Assembly: GCA_021162785.1 (NCBI GenBank)
Contig: JAGGYA010000020.1
Location: 1-32,801 of the forward strand
Source of the DNA: Candidatus Calescibacteriota bacterium
GTDB taxonomy: Bacteria; CAIJMQ01; JAADFP01
Direction: 5' to 3'
DNA: 32,801 nucleotides
The notes under the pieces are model-generated. The model ran no database searches. It had not been told where the DNA came from and saw nothing but the letters and a program-made list of their open reading frames with translations. Position 1 is the first letter of the stretch. Each line of letters begins with the position of its first letter. Shown in pieces: positions 1 through 7,984 of the stretch. The position numbers were made by a program, and so were the translations under genes.

Positions 1-878
1 ATTATCTTTTTTAAAATCTCAGGAGGTAAATTTTTAATAATTTTTTCTATTTCCTTTTTCTTCTTTTCTTTTATTATTCTATCTTTTTCTTCATTCAACT
101 TAAATAATTTCCACACAAGTTCTAAAATCTCACCCTTAAGCTCTTGGACATTAAGTCCAATTTTTCTTGCCTCATCGATATTTATGCAAAATCCGTGATC
201 CGCATATTCTCTTGTCAATCTCTTTGCTATTTCCTCTGGACTTGAGTTTAACTTTCCTGTCTTACTCATACGTGACTTTAGTAAACGAACAAGATACTGT
301 TCTGCAATCTCATGGGATTTTATAAAACTACCAAGCGTTAATGGAAATTGAAGACGTCTTAGTAATCCTTCAGCCAACTCCTTGTTTCCATTTTCAAATT
401 CACTGCGAATTAAATCTAATGTCGTTTGTATATGTAAAGGGGAAAATTGCTCGAATCTTTCTTCAAGTGGGTTAATTTGAGTAATTTGTGGATCTAAAGG
501 CCCTAATTCAGCTATAGGTGACATTAGAATTTCATCTCCAGCACAAACCAAAAGAGTTGAAGCACTTTTTGCCCATCTGGGGACTATAAAACTCAATTTC
601 TTATTTCCAAATTTTTGAAATAAGCAAGCTAGATTGTATGCGGCATCTATGTCTCCTCCGCCAGAGTGAACAATAACATCTAACTCACCGTTGGCATCTT
701 CAAAAGTGTTTCTTAGCTCTTCAAATACTTCTTCAACTAATCTTGGGGTTATATTTTTCCACAGAACAAAACAACGTTTTCCGCGCTCTTTTTCTATTTC
801 TTGGATTGTCTCTTTTATTTCTTTTTTTAATTTGTCCATTTCATCTATACTTTTCTCTTTTTGTTGTTTTTTATTCAT
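1..878 (-). CDS. Serine dehydrogenase proteinase (ClpP/SppA-fold) family protein, 3' end outside window
   Basis: This reading frame is open from the ATG at 878 to the window edge (292 codons and a partial one), so its C-terminus is missing. After a charged, helical N-terminus (about residues 1-35) the protein shows a crotonase/ClpP-like core. There is a Gly-rich oxyanion-type loop HSGGGD near residues 71-76, the likely nucleophile Ser105 in AKSAST, and the segment ELGPLDPQI near 124-132. These match the serine dehydrogenase proteinase family (Pfam SDH_sah), soluble relatives of SppA. Substrates of such proteins are poorly known. The start is well set: AGGAGG lies 8 nt before the ATG. The gene overlaps the end of the small HTH gene by 8 nt, so the two are probably translated together. 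Family is fairly sure; function is not. Confidence 0.82.
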   Translation of the reverse strand, partial: MNKKQQKEKSIDEMDKLKKEIKETIQEIEKERGKRCFVLWKNITPRLVEEVFEELRNTFEDANGELDVIVHSGGGDIDAAYNLACLFQKFGNKKLSFIVPRWAKSASTLLVCAGDEILMSPIAELGPLDPQITQINPLEERFEQFSPLHIQTTLDLIRSEFENGNKELAEGLLRRLQFPLTLGSFIKSHEIAEQYLVRLLKSRMSKTGKLNSSPEEIAKRLTREYADHGFCINIDEARKIGLNVQELKGEILELVWKLFKLNEEKDRIIKEKKKKEIEKIIKNLPPEILKKI

Positions 879-1104
879 TTTCTACGCCTCCTTTTGGCAT
901 GTCGCACAACTTGTTCATCTCCGCATTGCGTATATTCTTACAATTTTGGGATATATCTGCACTACTGCGGATATGCATCCCTCTGGATGCAGTCATATTT
1001 CTTCCTGGCTCAAGTTTCACAGCAGGGATTTTATCTTCCCTTGCCATTTTGTAAAGAGTAGATTCTCCTGTTTTTAAATATTTTGCGGTCTTATCAAGGG
1101 TCAT
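871..1104 (-). CDS. Small helix-turn-helix DNA-binding protein (excisionase/MerR-like HTH_17)
   Basis: A protein of 77 residues whose first 35 residues read as a winged HTH of the excisionase type: MTLDKTAKYLKTGESTLYKM followed by AREDKIPAVKLEPG. The recognition-helix pattern (S/T-TLY) and the KIPA-K wing are typical. The C-terminal half departs from the usual short W-R-F-x-x-x-D-I ending: an insertion precedes HIRSSADI, and the tail may be degenerate. I chose the ATG at 1104 because TTTGGAG sits 5 nt upstream. An in-frame ATG at 1164 would add 20 residues but has no ribosome site. It heads a two-gene unit with the downstream protease, which it overlaps by 8 nt, so it may control that gene. 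A similar miniature HTH protein is at 32240. Confidence 0.7.
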   Translation of the reverse strand: MTLDKTAKYLKTGESTLYKMAREDKIPAVKLEPGRNMTASRGMHIRSSADISQNCKNIRNAEMNKLCDMPKGGVENE

Positions 1105-1182
1105 TATTTCTCCAAATTTTTCCATCATAGTTTTAGCCCTTTTTGTGCTGCCAGAGTTTGGCATCGTTTAACATTACATGAT

Positions 1183-1212
1183 AATATATGGCAAAGGGAG
1201 GGGGAAAGTCAA
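1183..1212 (-). promoter_or_regulatory. Predicted sigma70-type promoter of the HTH-protease pair
   Basis: On the minus strand TTGACT (1212-1207) and TATATT (1188-1183) are separated by 18 nt. The start point expected near 1176 would give a leader of about 70 nt to the preferred ATG at 1104. Prediction from consensus only. Confidence 0.5.
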
Positions 1213-1508
1213 GTTCATTTTTTTAAAAATTTTTCTTTTAATGCTGGTGGGTTCATTATTATCAATCAAGAATAGGGAAAAGAGAGAGTTTTACTTTTCC
1301 TGAGTAGGGTCTTTTTAGCTGTGAAATTTGTTGTGCGTCTTCAAAAGAAAAAGCTTTTCCGTACTTTGCCAATTTTGATAAAAATTCAAGTATTCTCATT
1401 CGCACTTTGGATAATACCCAAAATGGTCTATTTTGTCAAATAGAATTGAGAATTTCTTAGGCTGGGATATCATAGTTTACAAAAATGGATACCTGGCCAT
1501 AGGAAATG
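1213..1508. other. Intergenic stretch, possible gene remnant
   Basis: No convincing gene here. A 45-codon minus-strand frame runs from an ATG at 1399 to a TGA at 1262 (MRILEFLSKLAKYGKAFSFE at its start). It lacks a ribosome site, but its amphipathic, Lys-rich start could be a relic of an HTH or similar gene. I see no clear terminator downstream of the VIT/vWA gene. Confidence 0.3.
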
Positions 1509-3794
1509 CTATATGTATTTCAGTTCAATTAGTACAGTGCCATTTACATGGGGTGGGAAATTCACTTTTTTCCATAGTCTTTTCATAAGCTCAAAGTCGC
1601 AGTTTTTACCTTCCCAGCGTTTTACCTCTACCTTCTTCACTCCTCCACCTTCTACTTTAAGCAGGATGGTTAAAGATTTGAGTTCCCAGTTCTTGAAAAT
1701 TCTCTCAAGTTCTTTACCTATGCTTTTTCTTACCAGTTTCTCCACATCTTCCAGTCTCAAATCTTTTGGGCAGACTGCGTTAGTAAAGAAGAGGGTGGGC
1801 TGGGGAGTGGGCTTCCAGGTTACATTCTGTGGATAAGATTTTATTTCTTCTCGGGCAGTGAACATTTTCACTCCTCCTGCTTTTACAAAACCAATGCCCG
1901 TTAATCCCTCACCTACTGCGTAATTACTTACTCCCTGGGGGAGGGGCAGAGGTTGTTTGACGGTAACCACTTCTCCAGTTTCTCTTACCACTGTATCTAC
2001 AGCCACAAAAGATGTGTAAGCAGTCATAAGATGATATTTGAGTCCAAGTTTTTTCACTTCTTCTTTAACATCTGCTCCCAGGTTTGCATAATCCGAAAGT
2101 TGTGCTATTTTCTCCCTTGCCCAGAGGTATTTAAGTGCTGTGTTATTTTTGTCTTCCATTTCTTGAGTGATTAGAATCTCCCGTCTGTATTCTCCTCCTG
2201 GAGTGTTGCCTTTTACAACGATTCTCCCTTGAGGCTGGGTGTATTTCCCGAAAATAACCAGAGGTCTTTCACTGAAAAGATCGGGGAAGGAAGAGGGCTG
2301 GATATCGTAAGCATCAAATCCTTCAAATTCCACTTTTATATCTGTGAGGAGAGGTGAGCTGACATATTTTATAAATCTTTCTGCCATTACTTTTGCTTCT
2401 TTCTGGTCAGTTACTACAAAAGGGCATCCCTGTCCCACTCTGGCAATTCCCTCAATGAGGTAACGATTCACACTTTTCCCAATCCCAAAGGCAAAGAAGT
2501 TTGCCTGATGGAGGTTTTTTCTTATGAGATCAAAGGTTTCCTTTTCCACGCATACATATCCATCCGTGGCAATTACTACTATGCGTGAGAGGCCCTCTTT
2601 TTTAGGAAGGGAGAGGGCCTTTTTGAGAGCCTGAAGTATTCTGGTTCCTCCACCTCCACGCTGGGAGAGAAGCATGGCTATGGCTTTTTTCTTGTTTTCA
2701 GGAGTGGCAGGTAGAGGGTAAGGAGAAAGGGCTTTAGAACCTCCGGAGAAAAAGAGGATGTTGAAGTAATCTCCCTTCCTCAAATTTTCAATGATTTTCT
2801 TAATTAATGCCTTAGAAACTTCCAGTGGGAAACCATACATGGAACCGGAGACATCCACTATGAAAATATATTCCCGGGGTGGAATACTTGCAGGGGTTAT
2901 TCTTTCAGGGGGTTGAACCATGAGAAGGAAGAAGTTTTCCTCTTTACCCGGATAAAGGAGAGCACCTGTCTTGATGGCTTTCCCTTTGAGGGTATAGCGA
3001 AGGATAAAATCGCGATTCCCACCTTTCACCTCATCCTGGGAAAGGAGTATCTTAATTCCTTTTCCTTCTTCCTTTATAACCACCTTATGGGAAGGAACCC
3101 AGATTCTTTTAACGGGCACAGGAGTATTTAGATTCACTTCTATGTGAAAAATGTAGGGTGGTTCTTCTCCTTCATGGAGATAAGGGGTGGCTACCCAGTT
3201 ATCTTCTTTCTCCAGTGTGTTTTCATCCTTCTCTCCTGTGTACCTGGGGCCAACCACGGTGGGGAATACAAATTCATATATTCCTTCTTCCGGCACCAGA
3301 ATTTCTGTGTACTCCACCACCACCTCTACCACATCTCCTGGCATAATGTTGGCAACTTTCATCTGAAAGACATTTGGTCTTTTCTGTTCCAGAAGTGATG
3401 CAGTTTTACCCTGATCCTTTGCTGACTGGTAAATTTTCTGTGCGACTTCTCTCTCTTCAATTTTGGCTTCGATTGTCCGATTACCTATTCTCATCCTCAT
3501 AGCGTGAATGGCGGATCTGGTTCCCAACGGGAAAACATAAATTGCTTCAATGGTTCTCTTTCCTTCATTTTTGTAAATCTGGGTGAGTTCAACTTCCGCA
3601 ATTACTCCGGCAATTTTTACTTTAGCTTTTGTGCTGAGAAGAGGGAAATGGTCCACTTCCGGATCTCCTTGGACAAAGAAGTAGGGAGAGAGTTTCTTCT
3701 CCTCTCTTTCCAGTGGGGGATTAGAGATGAAAGGGGTTGCAAAAAGTGTAAAACCCACCATTATTAGGGTGACCAGGATCATCATTCTTCTCAT
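1509..3794 (-). CDS. Secreted VIT / von Willebrand A domain protein
   Basis: A 761-residue protein with a signal peptide (residues 1-20, ending LFAT). A VIT domain follows (about 40-170, with FPLGTRSAIHAM and MPGDVVEVVVEY), then a vWA domain (about 306-480). The metal-ion-dependent adhesion site is complete: D314-V-S316-G-S318, T384 and D411. A segment reading YHLMTAYTSFVAVD, typical of bacterial VIT proteins, lies near 610-625. The last 75 residues (LTILLKVEGGGVKKVEV, then KVNFPPHVNGTVLIEL) resemble the TonB-C/AgmX-type domain. No sortase signal or C-terminal membrane helix is visible, so it is probably periplasmic or released. It has a strong ribosome site (AGGAGG, about 8 nt from ATG) and its own sigmaE-type promoter, and it lies just downstream of the sigma/anti-sigma pair. 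Adhesion or envelope maintenance is inference. Confidence 0.88.
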   Translation of the reverse strand: MRRMMILVTLIMVGFTLFATPFISNPPLEREEKKLSPYFFVQGDPEVDHFPLLSTKAKVKIAGVIAEVELTQIYKNEGKRTIEAIYVFPLGTRSAIHAMRMRIGNRTIEAKIEEREVAQKIYQSAKDQGKTASLLEQKRPNVFQMKVANIMPGDVVEVVVEYTEILVPEEGIYEFVFPTVVGPRYTGEKDENTLEKEDNWVATPYLHEGEEPPYIFHIEVNLNTPVPVKRIWVPSHKVVIKEEGKGIKILLSQDEVKGGNRDFILRYTLKGKAIKTGALLYPGKEENFFLLMVQPPERITPASIPPREYIFIVDVSGSMYGFPLEVSKALIKKIIENLRKGDYFNILFFSGGSKALSPYPLPATPENKKKAIAMLLSQRGGGGTRILQALKKALSLPKKEGLSRIVVIATDGYVCVEKETFDLIRKNLHQANFFAFGIGKSVNRYLIEGIARVGQGCPFVVTDQKEAKVMAERFIKYVSSPLLTDIKVEFEGFDAYDIQPSSFPDLFSERPLVIFGKYTQPQGRIVVKGNTPGGEYRREILITQEMEDKNNTALKYLWAREKIAQLSDYANLGADVKEEVKKLGLKYHLMTAYTSFVAVDTVVRETGEVVTVKQPLPLPQGVSNYAVGEGLTGIGFVKAGGVKMFTAREEIKSYPQNVTWKPTPQPTLFFTNAVCPKDLRLEDVEKLVRKSIGKELERIFKNWELKSLTILLKVEGGGVKKVEVKRWEGKNCDFELMKRLWKKVNFPPHVNGTVLIELKYI

Positions 3795-3824
3795 TTTTTC
3801 TCCCTCCTTTCTTCTTCCACTACT

Positions 3825-3853
3825 TTAGACAGTGTGAGATTAGAAAAAGTTCC
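3825..3853 (-). promoter_or_regulatory. ECF (sigmaE-type) promoter of the VIT/vWA gene
   Basis: On the minus strand GGAACTT (3853-3847) is followed after exactly 16 nt by GTCTAA (3830-3825). The predicted start near 3818 leaves a leader of about 24 nt that carries the AGGAGG ribosome site. Both hexamer regions and the spacing are identical to the element upstream of the ECF sigma gene at 5256-5284, although the spacers differ in sequence. That argues for a shared sigma factor. Confidence 0.82.
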
Positions 3854-3860
3854 CTTAGAT

Positions 3861-4646
3861 TCAGGGGGAGGGGTGAATGTTGAGCCAGAGAGTTATTTTC
3901 CCTTCTTTCTTTGAAGGAGGAGGGAGGGGTTTTTTCAACTCACCGAGATTTTTAAGTTCTTCCAAGAAAAAGTTGTATTTTTCTACGGGAATTTCCAGTT
4001 TAATATAATCGTTTCCCCGGGAAGAGACTGTTAAAAGCACCTCACCTCCCAGCCTGGTTACCAATTTCTCTATTTTTTCCAGGGTAACTTTCTCCTTTAA
4101 TTTTTCTGTTTTCTTCTTTCCTGCACCGGATGGTGCATAGGCTCTGGACATTTTGTTGATTGTTTCTCTCCCTTTCAGCCCCACTTCTTCTTTTGTAGCC
4201 AGGGGGAGAGGTTGTGGTAGGAGGAGAACAAGTTGAGGATACTTTCCCTCTTCTTTCTCGCTTACTTTTATTTTCTCCTCTATTGATGGAGGAAGCTGAG
4301 CTACATGTTTGTCTCTCATGAATAGGGGTTGAAGAATATGGAGGACTATGAAAACCATGGCTGCAACACCTACAACTTCCAGAGGAAGTTTAATATGGAG
4401 AGGGGAAAAGAGTCTCTCCCAGACTCTTGGTTTCCGGAGGCGAGTATGAAGTTTGTAAATGAAATCCTCCGGAGCCTTAACCTTTTCCAGGGCATTCATG
4501 GTTTGGAAATAGGATTTCCACCGGAGGAGTTCCTCCCTGCAAGCAGGACAGGTGGAAAGATGCTCTTTTACTTTTCTTTCCTCCTCTTCTTCTAAAGCTC
4601 CTTCCACATACAGGGAGAGGAGTTCTTTAACCTTCTTGCATTCCAT
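3861..4646 (-). CDS. Membrane anti-sigma factor with zinc-finger (zf-HC2) N-terminus
   Basis: A 261-residue protein. The N-terminal anti-sigma zinc-binding domain has C3, H29, C33 and C36 (H-x3-C-x2-C in HLSTCPAC). One transmembrane helix lies at about 87-108. After it comes a Pro-rich extracytoplasmic linker and a C-terminal domain (about 185-261) with GGEVLLTV and IPVEKYNFFLEELKNLGEL, resembling the DUF4349/DUF2275 class often found on such proteins. The expected role is to hold the ECF sigma factor at the membrane and release it on an envelope signal. Its ATG overlaps the sigma-factor stop by one base (TAATG), implying coupled translation at near equal amounts. The promoter for the next gene lies just beyond its stop. 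The sensed signal cannot be read from the sequence. Confidence 0.9.
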   Translation of the reverse strand: MECKKVKELLSLYVEGALEEEEERKVKEHLSTCPACREELLRWKSYFQTMNALEKVKAPEDFIYKLHTRLRKPRVWERLFSPLHIKLPLEVVGVAAMVFIVLHILQPLFMRDKHVAQLPPSIEEKIKVSEKEEGKYPQLVLLLPQPLPLATKEEVGLKGRETINKMSRAYAPSGAGKKKTEKLKEKVTLEKIEKLVTRLGGEVLLTVSSRGNDYIKLEIPVEKYNFFLEELKNLGELKKPLPPPSKKEGKITLWLNIHPSP

Positions 4647-5251
4647 TAAATCAACCCCCTCAGTTTCTCTTTGAGTTTCTCTCTTGCCCGGGCTATCCGG
4701 GATTTCACCGTCCCCGCTTTTAAGCCAGTTATTCCCGTTATCTCCTCGTAAGAAAGGTCATCAATATCCCTGAGAATTATGAGGGTTTTGAATTCGGGGG
4801 GAAGGGAGTTTATGGCTTCCTGGATAATCCTTTCCTTTTCTTTCCTTTCAATGATGGTAAGTGGGGCAAGGGATTCATCCCCTACTTCCCTTTCAAGATT
4901 TCCATTTTGAAGGTTTAAAGGGTCATCCAAGGAAAATCTGCTCTTTTCTCTTTGCAGTTTGAGGGTTTTAAGCCGGTTTCTGCACATATTTACAGTAATC
5001 CGGTAAAGCCAGGTAGAAAAGGAAGAACGAAATTTAAATTTTCTTAAGCTATTATAGACCTTTATAAAAACTTCCTGGGCACATTCTTCAGCCTCCTCAT
5101 AATCTCCCAAGAATCGATAACAGAGATTGAATACTTTATCCTGATACTTCATCACAATGTTATCAAATACCTTTTTATCTCCGGAAAGAAAGGATTCTAT
5201 CCAGTTTTTTTCCTCTTCCACAGGTATTTTTCTTCCCCTTTCTCTCTCCAT
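4646..5251 (-). CDS. ECF RNA polymerase sigma factor (RpoE-like)
   Basis: Up to 201 residues with region 2 (DKVFNLCYRFLGDYEEAEEC, then AQEVFIKVYNSL and FSTWLYRITVNMCRNRLK) and region 4 (INSLPPEFKTLIILRDIDDL, SYEEITGITGLKAGTVKSRI). Regions 1 and 3 are absent, as usual for ECF factors. It is followed directly by its anti-sigma gene. The start is uncertain. The ECF-type promoter at 5256-5284 has only 4 nt between its -10 and the ATG at 5251, so transcription would begin at or inside that ATG. Either the message is leaderless, or translation begins at the GTG at 5221 (residue 11), which follows a purine-rich tract, GGAGAGAGAAAGGGG, and still leaves all of region 2. Autoregulation is strongly suggested. 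Confidence 0.92.
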   Translation of the reverse strand: MERERGRKIPVEEEKNWIESFLSGDKKVFDNIVMKYQDKVFNLCYRFLGDYEEAEECAQEVFIKVYNSLRKFKFRSSFSTWLYRITVNMCRNRLKTLKLQREKSRFSLDDPLNLQNGNLEREVGDESLAPLTIIERKEKERIIQEAINSLPPEFKTLIILRDIDDLSYEEITGITGLKAGTVKSRIARAREKLKEKLRGLI

Positions 5252-5255
5252 TTAT

Positions 5256-5284
5256 TTAGACAAATTTCTTAAGAAAAAAGTTCC
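5256..5284 (-). promoter_or_regulatory. ECF (sigmaE-type) promoter of the sigma/anti-sigma operon
   Basis: On the minus strand GGAACTT (5284-5278), a 16-nt spacer, and GTCTAA (5261-5256). This matches the known E. coli sigmaE consensus closely and is the same as the element before the VIT/vWA gene. ECF factors commonly transcribe their own operon. Confidence 0.82.
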
Positions 5285-5328
5285 CCTGCTTCATATTATC
5301 ATGGGGGGAGGAAGAAATAAAAGAAAAG

Positions 5329-5402
5329 TGGGCGGTGGAGGACTTGAACCTCCGACCTCCACGATGTCAACGTGACGCTCTAACCAGCTGAGCTAACCGC
5401 CC
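5329..5402 (-). tRNA. tRNA-Val(GAC)
   Basis: A complete cloverleaf. The acceptor is GGGCGGT paired with ACCGCCC, the D-arm is GCTC/GAGC, the anticodon loop is TTGACAT (GAC), and the T-arm is GGAGG-TTCAAGT-CCTCC. The discriminator is A and CCA is not encoded. It is the last of three tRNAs after the long operon; a T-rich tract follows on the minus strand. Confidence 0.95.
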
Positions 5403-5431
5403 TCATTAATATTTTACCTTAAATTTTTGAG

Positions 5432-5516
5432 TGCCGAGGGCCGGACTCGAACCGGCACGCCCAAGGTGGGCGAGGGATTTTAAATCCCTTGCGTCTGCCA
5501 CTTCCGCCACCTCGGC
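5432..5516 (-). tRNA. tRNA-Leu(TAA)
   Basis: A class II tRNA with a long variable arm (TCGCCCACCTTGGGCG). The acceptor is GCCGAGG/CCTCGGC, the anticodon stem is AGGGA/TCCCT with loop TTTAAAA (TAA), and the T-arm is GCCGG-TTCGAGT-CCGGC. The discriminator is A. Confidence 0.95.
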
Positions 5517-5520
5517 TTCG

Positions 5521-5592
5521 AGGCGGCGCCCGGATTCGAACCGGGGTATCGCGGCTTTGCAGGCCGCTGCCTTGCCACTTGGCTACGCCGCC
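5521..5592 (-). tRNA. tRNA-Cys(GCA)
   Basis: The acceptor is GGCGGCG/CGCCGCC, the anticodon stem is GCGGC/GCCGC with loop CTGCAAA (GCA), and the T-arm is CCCGG-TTCGAAT-CCGGG. The discriminator is T. It begins 15 nt after the stop of the M24 gene and 4 nt before tRNA-Leu, so the three tRNAs may be cut from the long operon transcript. Confidence 0.95.
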
Positions 5593-5607
5593 TTTTATTT
5601 AATTTTA

Positions 5608-6696
5608 TCATAAACATAAAATATCTGGTCTCTCCCATACTCTTCCAGCATACTCAACTTTAATCTTAGGCCAGGAGGGGGTATAGGTGATTATTAAGGG
5701 TGATTCTGGATAGGAAATGATGGTATCCTCGCTTTTTGTTCCTTCAATGGAAGGATTCCAGGCAAAGGGCTGACGGAAATTAACCTTCCGTGCTTCCCCA
5801 GGTGTGACTTTAAATTCGCGGGTAAGGTAACCAATAGGCCCTCCCTGATGGTGTTTCCTCCATTCTTCCCCATACCCTTTTTCCTTATAAGCTTTTATGC
5901 CTTTATCCAGGATTTTTCCCATTTCCTCACCGGGTAAAGTGGAAGCAATGAGAACCGTATCCACATAGACTACAGCTGAGTGTTTCTTCTTCATTTCTTC
6001 ATCCACCTCACCTAAGGAGACTAAACGGGTAAGTGCTACTATCAATCCTCCTCTTCTTCCACATACAACAGCCATAAGATACTTCTTGAGTTTCTTATCC
6101 GTAGGTATGGGATGGCGGAACTTTTTTATCCTCTCATCACAGGCTACCAGATTCACTATTGGGTATATACCACGGGAAAGGAAAACTTCATTTATCCTTC
6201 CCGCTACTTCTCTCTCACTTATTCCTCCTTCCACACTCCTTAAAACTTTCTCTAAACTCTCTGCACATTCCCTACCCAGAATGTAGTATCTCTCCACTTC
6301 TTCCGGTGTTAAAGCGGAACGGAGGGTGTAAAGGTCGCTGTCCAGGTCCTCCAGGTCTGGAATAACTCCATCTCCTGCTATTCTCCGGTTCCCTGCTCTT
6401 TTCATAATTCTTTCCTTTATATCCTCCCACCAGTTCACTTCCTCGATTTCTACAGGTATCTCCAGGAATTCCTCCTCCTTCATACGGGGAGCTTCTATAT
6501 TGGTGGTGAAATACACTGCTTCTCTATCTGTGATAAAGAAATAACCAGTCCCTTGTTCCGTGTTAAGAGGGACAAAGTTAGTTTTTCCTCCCGTAAGCCA
6601 GGCAAAGTTATGATATTTACCCAGGATTATTCCTTCATAGCCTCTTGTTTTAATCCATTCCCTCAATCTTTCCAATTTTTCTTCAAACTCCTTCAT
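5608..6696 (-). CDS. M24 (creatinase/prolidase 'pita-bread') family protein lacking several metal ligands
   Basis: A 362-residue protein. The N-terminal creatinase-like domain (about 1-130, with GIILGKYHNFAWLTGG) is followed by the M24 fold. Of the five metal ligands of prolidases, the His (in HHQGGPIGY) and the last acidic position (in KSEDTI) are visible. The two Asp positions read as VVCGRRGG and VALTR where families have D-x-G and S-D-x-T-R, and the EPG glutamate position reads RQPFAWNP. So it may be a metal-independent hydrolase, like creatinase, or a non-enzymatic member. The ribosome site decides the start: GGAG sits 6 nt before the ATG at 6696 but abuts the ATG at 6702, so I use 6696. 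It overlaps the end of folC by 14 nt and is the last protein gene of the operon. Confidence 0.78.
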   Translation of the reverse strand: MKEFEEKLERLREWIKTRGYEGIILGKYHNFAWLTGGKTNFVPLNTEQGTGYFFITDREAVYFTTNIEAPRMKEEEFLEIPVEIEEVNWWEDIKERIMKRAGNRRIAGDGVIPDLEDLDSDLYTLRSALTPEEVERYYILGRECAESLEKVLRSVEGGISEREVAGRINEVFLSRGIYPIVNLVACDERIKKFRHPIPTDKKLKKYLMAVVCGRRGGLIVALTRLVSLGEVDEEMKKKHSAVVYVDTVLIASTLPGEEMGKILDKGIKAYKEKGYGEEWRKHHQGGPIGYLTREFKVTPGEARKVNFRQPFAWNPSIEGTKSEDTIISYPESPLIITYTPSWPKIKVEYAGRVWERPDILCL

Positions 6697-7984
6697 ATCC
6701 ATCTCCTTTCAATTTTAGCATCTTACCTCTTACCTCGCCAACAAGATAGAGAGATCCGGATACCAGAATTATATTTTTTTTGGGGAGATTTAGCAAGGCT
6801 TCCGGGACACTGGGGAAAAGTTTTACATTTGGATTGTATCTTTTGCCTTCCTCAAAAAGGATTTGAGGGGATACCGCTCGGGACGATTGAGGAGCGGTTA
6901 CTCTTACCTCATCAACTACCGGAAATAGCTCTCTCATTATCTTATCCCTCTCCTTATCTTTAAGAACACCAAAAATTAGGGTTATTTTTTTTCCTTCTTC
7001 CTTCCACCGAAGGATTTCCCTTTTCAGGTATAAAGCACCTCCCGGATTATGGGCACCATCCAGGATTATGGTAGGTCTTCTTCTAAGCACTTCCATCCTT
7101 CCTGGCCAGCGAGTGATTCGCACTCCTTCCACTATATCTTTGTGGGTTAAGGGGAAGAATTCCATAAGTAGTTCACAAGAAGCTACTGCAAGGGGGAGAT
7201 TGTGAACCTGGTAATCACCCCACAAAATGGTGGTAAGGGAATAACTATTTTTCAGTCCTTTCATCTGGATAGAGATTTCACCATCTCTTTTCTCAAATTT
7301 TTTTACTTCAAAATCTTCTCCCAGTATGTAAAGGGGAGCATTCTTTTCTTTTGCTGATTCACGAATCACTTTCACTGCTTCCCCTTCACAACCAGTTATA
7401 ACTGGGATTCCCTTCCTTATAATTCCAGCTTTTTCTCTTGCAATTTTGGGAATTGTATCTCCCAGATACTGGGTGTGGTCAAAGGAAACATTGGTGATGA
7501 CGGAAAGTATGGGATCCACCACATTGGTGGCATCCAGTCTCCCTCCCATCCCCACTTCCAGAACTGCAAGGTCTACCTTTTCCCAGGAAAAGTAAAGGAG
7601 GGAAGCAGTGGTTAGGGTTTCAAAATAGGTGGGACGAAATTCTGGAATACTTTCTACAATCTCTTTAAGTTTCCCCACTAAGTGGGCAAAAACAGGTGGT
7701 GGAATGAGTTTCTTCCTCCCCTTTTCTATTATGGCCATCCTTTCTCTCACAGTAACCAGATGAGGAGAGGTGAAGAGACCAACCTTTGCTCCACAGAGAG
7801 AGAGAATATGGGCTATATAGGAGCAGACAGAACCTTTCCCATTTGTTCCCCCAATAAGAATATTTTTGTAATTAAGATGAGGGTTCCCCAAGATTTCCAG
7901 GAATTTTCGGGTGTTTTCTAACCCGAGTTTTATACCTTCACCTATTCTTTCATAAAGCCATTTTAAGGCTTGGGTATAATCCAA
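6683..7984 (-). CDS. folC: Folylpolyglutamate synthase / dihydrofolate synthase
   Basis: A 433-residue Mur-ligase-family enzyme that adds glutamate to (dihydro)folate using ATP. Visible are the P-loop GGTNGKGS (about 45-52), FTSPHLVTVRERM, the YFETLT segment, EVGMGGRLDATNVV, and TNVSFDHTQYLGDT with its metal-binding His. GIIRKGIPVITG and ILDGAHNPGG (C-terminal domain) follow. Length is normal for FolC. Translation starts at TTG (7984) behind GGAGAG. The gene overlaps the upstream exported protein by 22 nt. A single bifunctional enzyme is usual in bacteria, but activity on dihydropteroate cannot be told from sequence. Confidence 0.95.
   Translation of the reverse strand: MDYTQALKWLYERIGEGIKLGLENTRKFLEILGNPHLNYKNILIGGTNGKGSVCSYIAHILSLCGAKVGLFTSPHLVTVRERMAIIEKGRKKLIPPPVFAHLVGKLKEIVESIPEFRPTYFETLTTASLLYFSWEKVDLAVLEVGMGGRLDATNVVDPILSVITNVSFDHTQYLGDTIPKIAREKAGIIRKGIPVITGCEGEAVKVIRESAKEKNAPLYILGEDFEVKKFEKRDGEISIQMKGLKNSYSLTTILWGDYQVHNLPLAVASCELLMEFFPLTHKDIVEGVRITRWPGRMEVLRRRPTIILDGAHNPGGALYLKREILRWKEEGKKITLIFGVLKDKERDKIMRELFPVVDEVRVTAPQSSRAVSPQILFEEGKRYNPNVKLFPSVPEALLNLPKKNIILVSGSLYLVGEVRGKMLKLKGDGYEGV

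Noticed and set aside
1440-1508. Terminator hairpin after the VIT/vWA gene
   Set aside because: Only a 4-bp stem (ATGG/CCAT) before a short T-run could be found, too weak to call.
6697-6702. ATG at 6702 as the start of the M24 gene
   Set aside because: GGAG abuts this ATG with no spacing, while the ATG at 6696 has ideal spacing.
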